Assembly (NCBI RefSeq): GCF_900094575.1
Contig: NZ_FMAE01000002.1
Coordinates: 558,001 to 622,000 of the forward strand
Direction: 5' to 3'
DNA length: 64,000 nt
From: Bradyrhizobium yuanmingense
Lineage (GTDB): Bacteria; Pseudomonadota; Alphaproteobacteria; Rhizobiales; Xanthobacteraceae
Part shown: in pieces, positions 16,814 to 26,738 of the stretch
How positions within the stretch are numbered: the first letter of the stretch is position 1
Layout: each line of letters starts with the position of its first letter
Made by a program: the position numbers and the translations under genes
Notes under the pieces: model-generated
Told to the model about the DNA's origin: nothing
Databases searched by the model: none
Seen by the model: only the letters and a program-made list of their open reading frames with translations

Positions 16814-17623
16814 ATGTCCCTCGACCTCCACTTCCTCCTCTTCCTGCTCCTGCGCATGGCGATCGCGGCGGCGTTCGTGGTGACGGCATCGATCATCACC
16901 GAACGCTCGGGACCCGTGATCGGCGCGCTGATCGCGACCCTGCCGGTCTCGGCCGGGCCGTCCTACGTCTTCCTTGCGATCGATCATGACGCCGCGTTCG
17001 TCGCCCAGGGCGCGCTGGCGAGTCTGCCGGTCAATGCGGCAACGATCTTGATGTGCCTCACTTACGTTGTGCTGTCGCAGCGGCACACTCTCGTGGTGAG
17101 CTGCGGAAGCGCTTTCGCGGTATGGATCGGGATGGCCTCGATCATCCGCCAGTTCGACTGGTCGCTCGCCGCGGGGCTCGCCGCCAATCTGATCGCGTTC
17201 GGCATCTGCATTCCACTGCTCGCGCGCTATCGCCATGCGAAGATGCCGCTGGTGACGCGCCGCTGGTACGATGTGCCGATGCGCGCTGCGCTGGTTGCGA
17301 CCCTTGTCGCCATCGTGGTTTCGACATCGAGTTGGGTCGGCCCGCGCATCAGCGGCATCATTGCACTCTTTCCCGTGGTGTTCTCCAGCATCATGGTCAT
17401 CCTGCATCCGCGCATCGGTGGACCGCCGACCGCTGCCGTGCTCGCCAACTCCGCCTGGGGCCTGCTCGGATTTGGCATGGCGATTGCGGTCCTGCACGTT
17501 GCAGTCGTGTGGTTCGGCTCCGCCGCCGGCTTGTGCCTCGCGCTCGCAACCTGCGTGGCATGGAATCTGACGCTGTGGAGAATAGGACGGCGCGCCTTGC
17601 GCCGCACGCGGCCGATGCCGTGA
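16814..17623 (+). CDS. Integral membrane protein of unknown function
   Basis: A 269-residue polytopic membrane protein with about eight hydrophobic segments. I do not recognise a characterised family. The two halves look related: residues about 30-55 (SGPVIGALIATLPVSAG) and 174-200 (VGPRISGIIALFPVVFSS) share GP, I, G, IA and PV in the same order. An in-frame ATG at 16802 lies inside the type A repeat, so the next ATG at 16814 is the likelier start. The C-terminus is basic (RRALRRTRP). Neighbours do not suggest a substrate. Confidence 0.7.
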   Translation: MSLDLHFLLFLLLRMAIAAAFVVTASIITERSGPVIGALIATLPVSAGPSYVFLAIDHDAAFVAQGALASLPVNAATILMCLTYVVLSQRHTLVVSCGSAFAVWIGMASIIRQFDWSLAAGLAANLIAFGICIPLLARYRHAKMPLVTRRWYDVPMRAALVATLVAIVVSTSSWVGPRISGIIALFPVVFSSIMVILHPRIGGPPTAAVLANSAWGLLGFGMAIAVLHVAVVWFGSAAGLCLALATCVAWNLTLWRIGRRALRRTRPMP

Positions 17624-17988
17624 GACTACGGATATGCGCGACGCGACGTCGCGAGAAGCCGATGTGGCCCGCTCGGATCAACCGTTGAATGAGCGCCATC
17701 ATTTCAAGTCCTGCCGTACTGTTCCGGTGTGAGCTCCAGCGGCTCCTCGCGCTGACATGCTGATAACCCCCGTCGAATTCCCGACAGTAAAATTAGAACT
17801 TTGTTCGAGCTTTTGCCGTAAGAATCAGGCTGCTCGCCCGCTTCGTTGCTGTCCGACCATCGCGACGGACCTTCCAATCGGATCTGGGGGAGACGCAGAT
17901 TGGAATATGTCAGCACTGCTGCGCGATCAGTTCCTCGATACTGACGAGCATATCCCCCTTCGGCTCAATTCGAGATGGAGATTTCCTG
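17624..17988. other. Intergenic region before the PAS chemoreceptor
   Basis: A stretch of 365 bases, lower in GC near 17770-17830. Short open frames occur but lack ribosome-binding sites or recognisable products. I see no clear hairpin or RNA gene. It presumably holds the promoter of the chemoreceptor gene. Confidence 0.3.
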
Positions 17989-19665
17989 ATGTTCGGCCGT
18001 AAATTCCACACTGATGCACAATCGCGGCTCGATGCCATCGGCCGTTCGCAGGCGATGATCGAGTTCAATCTTGATGGGACGATCATCACGGCCAACAAGA
18101 ATTTTCTCGACGCACTCGGCTACCGTCTCGAGGAGATCCAGGGCAAGCATCACTCGATGTTTGTGCCGGCCGACCAGCGCGACAGCGCCGAGTACAAGGC
18201 GTTTTGGGCCGCATTGAACCGTGGCGAGTATCAGGCGCGCGAGTTCAAGCGGATCGCGAAAGACGGCCACGAGGTCTGGATCGAGGCATCCTACAATCCG
18301 GTGCTCGACGGCAACGGCAAGACGGTGATGGTCGCCAAGATTGCGACCGACATCACCGCGAAGAAGATCCGCAGCATGACGGACGCCTCCAAGATCGCTG
18401 CCATCAGCCGCGCCCAGGCCGTCATCGAGTTCAAGCTCGACGGCACCATCCTCTCGGCCAACGAGAATTTCTGCAAGGCGCTCGGCTATTCGCTCGACGA
18501 GATCAAGGGCAAGCATCACAGCCTGTTCGTGGCCGAGGCCGACCGAAACAGCCCGGCCTATCGCGAATTCTGGGCCGCGCTCAACCGCGGCGAATACCAG
18601 GCCGGCGAGTTCAAGCGGATCGGCAAGGGCGGCCGCGAGGTCTGGATCCTTGCCTCCTACAATCCGTTGCTCGACGAAAACGGCAAGCCGTACGGCGTGG
18701 TCAAGTTCGCGACCGACGTCACCGCGGAGAAGCTGAAGAATGCCGATCTCGCCGGCCAGATCGCGGCGATCGACAAGGCCCAGGCCGTGATCGAGTTCAA
18801 CATGGACGGCACGATCATCACCGCCAACGCCAACTTCCTCGGCGCGCTCGGCTATTCGCTGGCCGAGATCAAGGGCCGCCACCACAGCATGTTCGTCGAG
18901 CCCTCCGAGCGCGACGGTGCCGGCTATCGCGAGTTCTGGGCCGCGCTCAATCGTGGCGAGTACCAGGCGGCGGAGTACAAGCGCATCGGCAAGGGCGGCA
19001 AGGAGGTCTACATCCAGGCCTCCTACAATCCGATCCTCGACCTCAACGGCAAGCCGTTCAAGGTCGTGAAATACGCCACCGACGTCACCAAGCAGGTCCT
19101 GGTCCGCATGGGCAACGAGCGCGTGCGGGGCATGATGGAATCGGTCGCCGCCGGCTCGGAGGAGCTCAACGCCTCGGTGCGGGAGATCTCCGAGGCCATG
19201 ACCAAGTCGCGCGAGACCGCGATGGGCGCGGTCGAGCAGGTCGGCGCCGCCGACGCGCAGGCCCAGCGCCTCACCGAGGCCGCGCAGGCGATGAGCGGCA
19301 TCGTCGAGATGATCAACAACATCACTGGGCAGATCAACCTGCTCGCGCTCAACGCCACGATCGAATCGGCGCGCGCGGGCGAGGCCGGCCGCGGCTTCGC
19401 GGTGGTCGCTTCCGAGGTCAAGAGCCTCGCCAACCAGGCCAAGCAGGCGACCGACAAGATCGGCCAGGAGATCGGCAGCCTCAACAGCATCTCCGGCGAC
19501 GTCGTCAGCGCGCTCGGCTCGATCAAGCAGGCGATCAACAATGTCAGCGAGTACGTGACCTCGACCGCCGCCGCGATCGAGGAGCAGAGCACGGTGACCA
19601 ACGAGATGTCGACCAGCATGCAGCGCGCCGCCGCGGAAGCCGCGGCGATCGCGGCGCGGGGCTAG
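17989..19665 (+). CDS. Soluble methyl-accepting chemotaxis protein with three tandem PAS domains
   Basis: A 558-residue chemoreceptor without any membrane segment or signal peptide. Three PAS/PAC units repeat with a period of exactly 122 residues: AMIEFNLDG at 22, AVIEFKLDG at 144 and AVIEFNMDG at 266. Each contains ANxNF, ALGY, KGxHHS and [12 protein letters not shown] and ends in a PAC motif ATDIT/ATDVT. The signalling domain (about 385-550) contains the hairpin tip [33 protein letters not shown]. No CheR-docking pentapeptide is seen at the C-terminus. The paired HH in each PAS could hold a cofactor, but that is inference. Likely a cytoplasmic energy, redox or ligand sensor working with Che proteins encoded elsewhere. 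Confidence 0.9.
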   Translation: MFGRKFHTDAQSRLDAIGRSQAMIEFNLDGTIITANKNFLDALGYRLEEIQGKHHSMFVPADQRDSAEYKAFWAALNRGEYQAREFKRIAKDGHEVWIEASYNPVLDGNGKTVMVAKIATDITAKKIRSMTDASKIAAISRAQAVIEFKLDGTILSANENFCKALGYSLDEIKGKHHSLFVAEADRNSPAYREFWAALNRGEYQAGEFKRIGKGGREVWILASYNPLLDENGKPYGVVKFATDVTAEKLKNADLAGQIAAIDKAQAVIEFNMDGTIITANANFLGALGYSLAEIKGRHHSMFVEPSERDGAGYREFWAALNRGEYQAAEYKRIGKGGKEVYIQASYNPILDLNGKPFKVVKYATDVTKQVLVRMGNERVRGMMESVAAGSEELNASVREISEAMTKSRETAMGAVEQVGAADAQAQRLTEAAQAMSGIVEMINNITGQINLLALNATIESARAGEAGRGFAVVASEVKSLANQAKQATDKIGQEIGSLNSISGDVVSALGSIKQAINNVSEYVTSTAAAIEEQSTVTNEMSTSMQRAAAEAAAIAARG

Positions 19666-19681
19666 GCCGGGCTCGGAATTG

Positions 19682-19779
19682 CAGGGTGGGCAAAGGTGCG
19701 CTCTTTGCGCGCCGTGCCCACCATCTCTCCCCGATCGCTTCATGGAGCGGTGGGCACGCTCCGCTTCGCCTACCCTACG
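19682..19779. repeat. Inverted repeat, GGGTGGGCAAAG type
   Basis: Begins GCAGGGTGGGCAAAG and ends with a GTGGGCACGCTCCGCTTCG arm running into CTACCCTACGGC, with internal complementary TGGGCA/TGCCCA blocks. It lies between the convergent chemoreceptor and mutS genes and is related to the element at 723-820. Confidence 0.7.
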
Positions 19780-19785
19780 GCACCG

Positions 19786-22524
19786 TCACTGCTTCGGCAG
19801 TTTCGCCTTCAGCGCATACAGAGCATCGAGCGCCTCGCGCGGCGACATCTCGTCGGGGTGCAGCGCCTTCACCGCCTCCATCAGCAGCTCCGCTTCGCTC
19901 GGCGGCGCGGCTTCAGTGGCGGCGCGCGAAGGGACAGCGAACAGCGGCAGATCGTCCACCAGGGCTCGCGCGGTCTGGCCGCGGTCCTGCGCCTCCAGCT
20001 TGGACAGCACCGATTTGGCGCGCGTGATCACCGCCGGCGGCAGGCCGGCGAGTTTCGCCACCTGGATGCCGTAGGAGCGGTCGGCCGAGCCCGGCAGCAC
20101 CTCGTGCAGGAACACGACGTTGCCCTGCCATTCCTTCACCCGCACCGTGGCGTTGAACATCCGCGGCAGTTTCGCCGCGAGCGCGGTCAGCTCGTGATAA
20201 TGCGTCGCGAACAAGGTTCGGCAGCGGTTGCTCTCGTGCAGATGCTCGATCGCGGCCCAGGCGATCGAGAGGCCGTCGAAGGTCGCGGTGCCGCGGCCGA
20301 TCTCATCCAGGATGACGAGCGAGCGCTCGCCGGCCTGGTTCAGGATCGCCGCGGTCTCGACCATCTCCACCATGAAGGTGGAGCGGCCGCGGGCGAGATC
20401 ATCGGCGGCGCCGACGCGCGAGAACAGGCGGTCGACGATGCCGATCCGCGCGCGCGTCGCCGGCACGAAGCTGCCGATCTGGGCCATCAAGGCGATCAGC
20501 GCGTTCTGGCGCAGGAAGGTCGATTTACCGGCCATGTTGGGACCGGTGAGCAGCCAGAGCTGGCCTGACTTCTGCGCCGGCGCCGGCGACAGGTCGCAGG
20601 CATTGGCGATGAACGGCTCGCCGTTGCGCTTGAGCGCCTGCTCGACCACGGGGTGGCGGCCGGCCTCGATCGCAAAGCTGAGCGAACCGTCGACCTCGGG
20701 CCGCACATAGTTCTCGTCCACGGCGAGCTTGGCCAGTGACGTCGCGACGTCGAGCAGCGCAAAGCCTTGCGCCGCGGCGCGCAGATCGTCGCTGATCGCG
20801 AGCGCCTTGCCGCAGAGCCGCTCGAAGATCTCGAGCTCGAGGCCGAGCGCGCGGTCGCCGGCATTGGCGATCTTGGCCTCGATCTCCCCGAGCTCGGACG
20901 TGGTGAAGCGCACCTGTCCCGCCAGCGTCTGGCGATGGATGAAGGTCGCGTTCAGCGGCGGCGACATCAGCTTGTCGCCGTGCTGGGCGGTGACCTCGAC
21001 GAAATAGCCGAGCACGTTGTTGTGCCGGATCTTGAGACCCTTGACGGAGGTCGCATCGGCGTAGCGCGCCTGCATCGAGGCGACCACGAGGCGCGAGGCA
21101 TCGCGCAGGTTGCGCGCTTCGTCGAGCGCCGGCTCGTAGCCCTGGCGCACGAAGCCGCCGTCGCGCTTGATCAGCGGCAGCTGCTCGTCGAGCGCGCTGG
21201 CGAACTCGGCTGCGAGGGCGCGCGACGGCCGCTGCAGCGCCGCCATCACCGCCGCGATTTCCTGCGGCGGCTGATCCATTTCGGCGAGCCGCGTCAGCAC
21301 CTGGTCGGCGGCGATGATGCCGTCGCGGATGCCGGCGAGGTCGCGCGGCCCGCCGCGGCCGACCGAGAGTCTGGCCAGAGCGCGCGACATGTCGGGCGCG
21401 CCGCGCAGGATGCTGCGGATGTCCTCGCGCGCGGCGGAATCGGCCACGAAGGTGCTGACTGCGTCTAGCCGCCGCGCGATCGCCGGCGCATCGGTCAGCG
21501 GCGCCGCCAGACGCTGCGCCAGCAGGCGGGAGCCTGCCGAGGTCACGGTGCAGTCGATCGCGTCGAGCAGCGAGCCGCGGCGTTCGCCGGCGAGCGTCCG
21601 CGTCAGCTCGAGATTGGCGCGCGTCGCCGGATCGATCGCCATGGTCGCACCCGAGGCTTCGCGCGCGGGCGGCGAGAGCGGCGGATGCTTGCCGACCTGG
21701 GTGCGGTCGACATAGGTGACGGCGGCGGCCGCCGCGGTGGCCTCCAGTCGCGTCAGCTGCGCGAGCCCGTCCATGGTCGCGACGGCAAAGTAGTCGCAGA
21801 GCCGCTTCTCGGCGGTGGCGCCGTCGAAGACGTCGCGGGTCAGCGGCGTCACGGCCGGCAGCTCGCGCAAGGTCTGGCCGAGCTCGTTGTCGCCAAAGAG
21901 CGCGTCGGTGACGATCGCCTCGTTCGGGTTGATGCGCGCCAGCGTCGCGGCGAGCTCGCCGCCCGAGACCTCGGTGACCATGAATTCGGCCGTCGAGATG
22001 TCGATCCAGGCAAGGCCGAAGCGGTCGCCGCCGGCGGAGGAGCGGGCGCGCGCGATCGCCAGCAGGTAATTATTGGCGCGCGCATCCAGCAGCGTGTCCT
22101 CGGTCAGCGTGCCCGGCGTCACCAGCCGCACCACGCCGCGGCGTACCACGCTCTTGTTGCCGCGCGCTTTCGCCGCCGCGGGATCCTCGGTCTGCTCGCA
22201 GACCGCGACCCGATGCCCGGCGCTGATGAGACGATGCAGATAATCCTCTGAGCGCTCGACCGGCACGCCGCACATCGGGATATCCGCGCCCTGGTGCTTG
22301 CCGCGCTTGGTCAGGACGATGCCGAGCGTCCTCGAGGCGATCTCGGCATCCTCGAAGAACAGCTCGTAGAAGTCGCCCATCCGGTAGAACAGCAGCAAGC
22401 CCTGATGCGCCGCCTTGATCTCCAGATACTGCTCCATCATCGGCGTGACGCGCGCGGCAGCCTCGGCCTGCGGCGCGGGCGTGTCATCGGCGGGCGGAAC
22501 TTGTATCGGCTGTTGCATCGTCAT
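19786..22524 (-). CDS. mutS: DNA mismatch repair protein MutS
   Basis: A 912-residue MutS that recognises base mismatches and small loops. The N-terminal mismatch-binding Phe-x-Glu lies in [11 protein letters not shown]. The ATPase domain shows Walker [14 protein letters not shown], Walker B region [17 protein letters not shown] and the signature ATHYHELT. A short Pro/Ala-rich extension precedes the usual [11 protein letters not shown] start, common in rhizobia. A second in-frame ATG lies two codons after 22524. In this lineage mutS is often close to glnD, as here. Confidence 0.96.
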   Translation of the reverse strand: MTMQQPIQVPPADDTPAPQAEAAARVTPMMEQYLEIKAAHQGLLLFYRMGDFYELFFEDAEIASRTLGIVLTKRGKHQGADIPMCGVPVERSEDYLHRLISAGHRVAVCEQTEDPAAAKARGNKSVVRRGVVRLVTPGTLTEDTLLDARANNYLLAIARARSSAGGDRFGLAWIDISTAEFMVTEVSGGELAATLARINPNEAIVTDALFGDNELGQTLRELPAVTPLTRDVFDGATAEKRLCDYFAVATMDGLAQLTRLEATAAAAAVTYVDRTQVGKHPPLSPPAREASGATMAIDPATRANLELTRTLAGERRGSLLDAIDCTVTSAGSRLLAQRLAAPLTDAPAIARRLDAVSTFVADSAAREDIRSILRGAPDMSRALARLSVGRGGPRDLAGIRDGIIAADQVLTRLAEMDQPPQEIAAVMAALQRPSRALAAEFASALDEQLPLIKRDGGFVRQGYEPALDEARNLRDASRLVVASMQARYADATSVKGLKIRHNNVLGYFVEVTAQHGDKLMSPPLNATFIHRQTLAGQVRFTTSELGEIEAKIANAGDRALGLELEIFERLCGKALAISDDLRAAAQGFALLDVATSLAKLAVDENYVRPEVDGSLSFAIEAGRHPVVEQALKRNGEPFIANACDLSPAPAQKSGQLWLLTGPNMAGKSTFLRQNALIALMAQIGSFVPATRARIGIVDRLFSRVGAADDLARGRSTFMVEMVETAAILNQAGERSLVILDEIGRGTATFDGLSIAWAAIEHLHESNRCRTLFATHYHELTALAAKLPRMFNATVRVKEWQGNVVFLHEVLPGSADRSYGIQVAKLAGLPPAVITRAKSVLSKLEAQDRGQTARALVDDLPLFAVPSRAATEAAPPSEAELLMEAVKALHPDEMSPREALDALYALKAKLPKQ

Positions 22525-22632
22525 GGGCGGCGCAACCTACAAAATTTCGGCACCTGCTCCTATTTGCTTTGCCGGGGAAGCGAAGGTTTTCCACGTTGTC
22601 CGTGTAGCGCATGCGGCTGCCACATTTTCCGC

Positions 22633-22742
22633 CGTCATTCCGGGATGCGCCGGAACGGCGCAGGCCCCGAATCCATCGGGCCGCACGTCACGCCGACAAA
22701 TGGATTCCGGGTTTGCGCCAAATGGCGCGCCCCGGAATGACG
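22633..22742. repeat. Two facing type A repeats
   Basis: One diverged copy at about 22633-22677 (GTCATTCCGGGATGCGCCGG) faces a second at about 22700-22742 ending GCGCCCCGGAATGACG. Together they form a larger inverted pair in the divergent region between mutS and the thiolase gene. Confidence 0.7.
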
Positions 22743-22844
22743 TCTGCTCCGCGAAACCGTCAATTGACCTGCCGCGGGCGCCCTCCTAAAACTCCGCCGA
22801 CATTGAAGAATTTGGCCGGATCGCGGCATTCAGGGAGAACAACG

Positions 22845-24053
<1,209 letters not shown>

Positions 24054-24061
24054 ACTCTCTC

Positions 24062-24098
24062 CTTCGCCTCTCCCCGCTCTTTGCGGGGATAGGCGAAG
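24062..24098. terminator. Strong hairpin after the thiolase gene
   Basis: CTTCGCCTCTCCCCGC pairs with GCGGGGATAGGCGAAG (15 of 16 pairs) around a TCTTT loop, 8 bases after the pcaF stop. It lacks a T-run, so it may be a partial terminator or an mRNA-end stabiliser within the pca genes. Confidence 0.55.
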
Positions 24099-24153
24099 AG
24101 CCCGGGCTCGCGCATTTCTCTCGCGTTCCGGAAAGACAGGGAGAAAATAGCCT

Positions 24154-25047
24154 GTGATCATCGAGCGGGAGAAGGACGTCACGGCCGCGGCCCTGGCGGT
24201 AATGGAGCGGACATCCGATCCGCGGCTGCGCGAGATCATGCTCTCCCTGGTCAAGCATTTGCATGCCTTCGTCCGCGATGTCAGGCTGACCGAGAAGGAG
24301 TTCCGCGACGCCGCGGCGATCGTGGCCGAGCTCGGCAAGCTGACCACCGACACGCATAACGAAGTCGTGCTGATGGCGGGGTCGCTCGGCGTCTCCTCGC
24401 TGGTGTGCCTGCTCAACAACGGCGATCAGGGCAATACGGAGACCGATCAATCATTGCTCGGCCCGTTCTGGCGGTTGAATTCGCCCCGGGTCGAGAATGG
24501 CGGATCGATCGTGCGCTCGCAGACACCGGGAGCCACGCTGTTCGTCAGCGGCCGCGTCGTCGATAAGGACGGCCGGCCGGTCGCCGGTGCCGAGGTCGAT
24601 GTCTGGCACGCCTCGCCGGTCGGCCTTTACGAGAACCAGGACCCCGAGCAGGCCGACATGAACCTGCGCGGCAAGTTCACGACCGATTCCGACGGGCGCT
24701 TTTCCTTCCGCTCGGTGATGATGGTCGGCTATCCCATTCCGACCGACGGTGTCGTCGGCCGCCTGCTCGCGGCGCAGGCCCGCCACCCCTATCGTCCCGC
24801 GCATCTGCATGCCCTGATCTTCAAGCCGGGATTCAAGGTGCTGATCTCGCAGGTCTATGATCCCAGCGACCCCCATATCGACAGCGACGTGCAGTTCGGT
24901 GTGACACAGGCGCTGATCGGCAAGTTCGTGCGCCACGATACGCCGCATCCGACGGCGAAGGACGCCTCATTGCCTTGGTATTCGCTCGACCATACCTACC
25001 GGCTCGAGGCCGGAGAGGCCGTGCTTCCGCGTGCGCCGATCAGGTAG
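24154..25047 (+). CDS. Intradiol ring-cleavage dioxygenase (hydroxyquinol/catechol 1,2-dioxygenase type)
   Basis: A 297-residue non-haem iron(III) dioxygenase. An N-terminal helical dimer domain (about 1-105) precedes the beta-sandwich catalytic domain. The iron ligands are Tyr159 (VGLYEN), Tyr193 (VGYPIP), His217 and His219 (RPAHLHA), with the spacing of catechol and hydroxyquinol 1,2-dioxygenases. The residue pattern and context favour hydroxyquinol cleavage to maleylacetate, but catechol cannot be ruled out. The start is a GTG at 24154 with AGGGAG about nine bases upstream. It lies between pcaF and pcaHG. Confidence 0.87.
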   Translation: MIIEREKDVTAAALAVMERTSDPRLREIMLSLVKHLHAFVRDVRLTEKEFRDAAAIVAELGKLTTDTHNEVVLMAGSLGVSSLVCLLNNGDQGNTETDQSLLGPFWRLNSPRVENGGSIVRSQTPGATLFVSGRVVDKDGRPVAGAEVDVWHASPVGLYENQDPEQADMNLRGKFTTDSDGRFSFRSVMMVGYPIPTDGVVGRLLAAQARHPYRPAHLHALIFKPGFKVLISQVYDPSDPHIDSDVQFGVTQALIGKFVRHDTPHPTAKDASLPWYSLDHTYRLEAGEAVLPRAPIR

Positions 25048-25101
25048 CAGCGGCCGGCTGCCATGCGCGGGAACGCCGCCAAACCGGCTTTCCCAAATTA
25101 G

Positions 25102-25115
25102 TTATATCCTATAAT
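25102..25115. promoter_or_regulatory. Dyad and -10-like box upstream of pcaH
   Basis: TTATA-TCC-TATAA is a perfect 5-base inverted repeat at 25102-25114, and its right half extends to TATAAT (25110-25115), a consensus -10 box. It lies about 55 bases before pcaH. A repressor or activator of the pca genes could bind here; no -35 box is obvious. Confidence 0.4.
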
Positions 25116-25169
25116 GATTGGCGGAAGAGTTGACTGGCCGGACCGAAAACGGCCGGGAGGAGTTCGCCA

Positions 25170-25871
25170 ATGACATTCATCTATCCCACCGGCAGCAACG
25201 CGGCGCATCCGCTGCCGCTGTCGCCCGACTACAAGAGCTCGATCAAGCGCGCGCCGAACAAGCCCTTGATTCCGATGCCCCATACGCTGTCGGAGCTGAC
25301 CGGGCCGGTCTACGGCCACGAGACCGTGCGCGAGGGCGACAACGACCTCACCCGCCAGCACGCGGGCGAGCCGCTCGGCGAGCGCATCATCGTGCACGGC
25401 CATGTGCGCGACGAGGACGGCCGCGGCGTGCCGAACTCGCTCGTCGAGATCTGGCAGGCCAATTCCTGCGGCCGTTACGTTCACGTCCGCGATCAGCATC
25501 CGGCGCCGCTCGATCCGAATTTCACCGGCGCGGGCCGCACCGTGAGCGATGCGTCCGGCTATTATCGCTTCGTCACCATCAAGCCCGGCGCCTATCCCTG
25601 GGGCAATCACCACAATGCCTGGCGTCCAGCGCACATCCATCTGTCGGTGTTCGGCCATTCCTTCGTCACGCGCCTGGTGACGCAGATGTATTTCCCGAAC
25701 GACCCCTTGTTCCCGTTCGACCCGATCTTCAACTCGGTGCCGGACGAGAAGGCGCGAGCGCGGATGGTCTCGTCGTTCGACTTGGAGAATACCCAGCCCG
25801 AATGGGCGCTGTGCTACCGCTTCGACATCGTGCTGCGCGGCAAGGACGCCACCCCCATGGAGAGCCATTAA
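25170..25871 (+). CDS. pcaH: Protocatechuate 3,4-dioxygenase, beta subunit
   Basis: A 233-residue catalytic subunit that opens the ring of protocatechuate to 3-carboxy-cis,cis-muconate. The iron(III) ligands are Tyr103 (GRYVH), Tyr142 (AYPWGN), His155 and His157 (RPAHIHL), spaced as in the characterised enzyme. The N-terminal PcaH extension with YKSSIKRAPNKPLI is present. GGGAGG lies upstream of ATG 25170. Its stop codon is directly followed by the pcaG start, which implies coupled translation and fixed stoichiometry. Confidence 0.95.
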   Translation: MTFIYPTGSNAAHPLPLSPDYKSSIKRAPNKPLIPMPHTLSELTGPVYGHETVREGDNDLTRQHAGEPLGERIIVHGHVRDEDGRGVPNSLVEIWQANSCGRYVHVRDQHPAPLDPNFTGAGRTVSDASGYYRFVTIKPGAYPWGNHHNAWRPAHIHLSVFGHSFVTRLVTQMYFPNDPLFPFDPIFNSVPDEKARARMVSSFDLENTQPEWALCYRFDIVLRGKDATPMESH

Positions 25872-26474
25872 GTGCAAGAGTCCGTGAAGCCCGACGGGAT
25901 CACCCCATCGCAGACGGTCGGTCCGTTCTTCAAATACGGCCTGACGCCGACCGGCGAGTACGCCTGGAACGACGCGTTCACCAATTCGACGCTGACGCCC
26001 AATGTCACCGGCGATCGCATCCGCATCGAGGGCCGGGTGTTCGACGGCGACGGCGTTGCCGTCCCCGATTGCATGCTGGAGATCTGGCAGGCGGATGCGC
26101 AGGGCCGCTTTGCCGATCCACAGGACAAGCGCGCGCTGCCGAATGCGAGCTTCCGCGGCTTTGCCCGCTGCGGCACCGACAAGGACGGCAACTATTCCTT
26201 CGAGACCATCAGGCCGGGTGTCGTGCCCGATCCTGCTGGCAAGCCGCAGGCGCCGCACATCCTGGTTGCGGTGTTTGGCCGCGGCATGCTCAGGCATCTC
26301 TACACCCGCATCTATTTCAGCGACGAGGCCGGCAACGCCGCCGATCCCGTGCTGGCGCTGGTGCCGGCTGACCGCCGCGCCACGCTCACTGCGGTCCGCG
26401 AGGCCGGCAAGCCGGTCTACCGGCTCGACCTGCACCTGCAGGGCGACAACGAGACGGTGTTCTTCGACGTATGA
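25872..26474 (+). CDS. pcaG: Protocatechuate 3,4-dioxygenase, alpha subunit
   Basis: A 200-residue structural partner of PcaH with the same fold but without iron ligands. TPSQTVGPFFKYGLTP at the N-terminus is characteristic. The GTG start at 25872 immediately follows the pcaH TAA, with no intergenic base. The remaining beta-ketoadipate genes (pcaB, C, D, I, J) are not in the window. Confidence 0.94.
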   Translation: MQESVKPDGITPSQTVGPFFKYGLTPTGEYAWNDAFTNSTLTPNVTGDRIRIEGRVFDGDGVAVPDCMLEIWQADAQGRFADPQDKRALPNASFRGFARCGTDKDGNYSFETIRPGVVPDPAGKPQAPHILVAVFGRGMLRHLYTRIYFSDEAGNAADPVLALVPADRRATLTAVREAGKPVYRLDLHLQGDNETVFFDV

Positions 26475-26738
26475 GGGCAGGGCGTGCCGGGGAGGCCTGC
26501 TCCTCGGCACACATATCTCATTCGGCGCATCGGAGCCGGTGCTGCGTTGCCGCATCAGACTCGAACGTTGATTTTTGCGCGGTTGTGCGTCAGCCTCGCT
26601 GACTCAATACCGATGACTTGACGCCTAATCTCCGTATTCATGCGGGGTTCGTGAAATACAATTCCGGCGCGAATCAATCCCGTATTTACCGTAGTCGTCT
26701 AGGGTGGCCGCAGTTTCGACGCCGACCTGGATTGTTTC

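Noticed and set aside
17704..17916. 70-codon minus-strand frame before the PAS chemoreceptor
   Set aside because: No ribosome-binding site, no recognisable sequence and no supportive neighbour; treated as chance.
17965..19743. Minus-strand open frame of 592 codons opposite the PAS chemoreceptor
   Set aside because: It only mirrors the three PAS repeats of the sense gene and shows no domain of its own.
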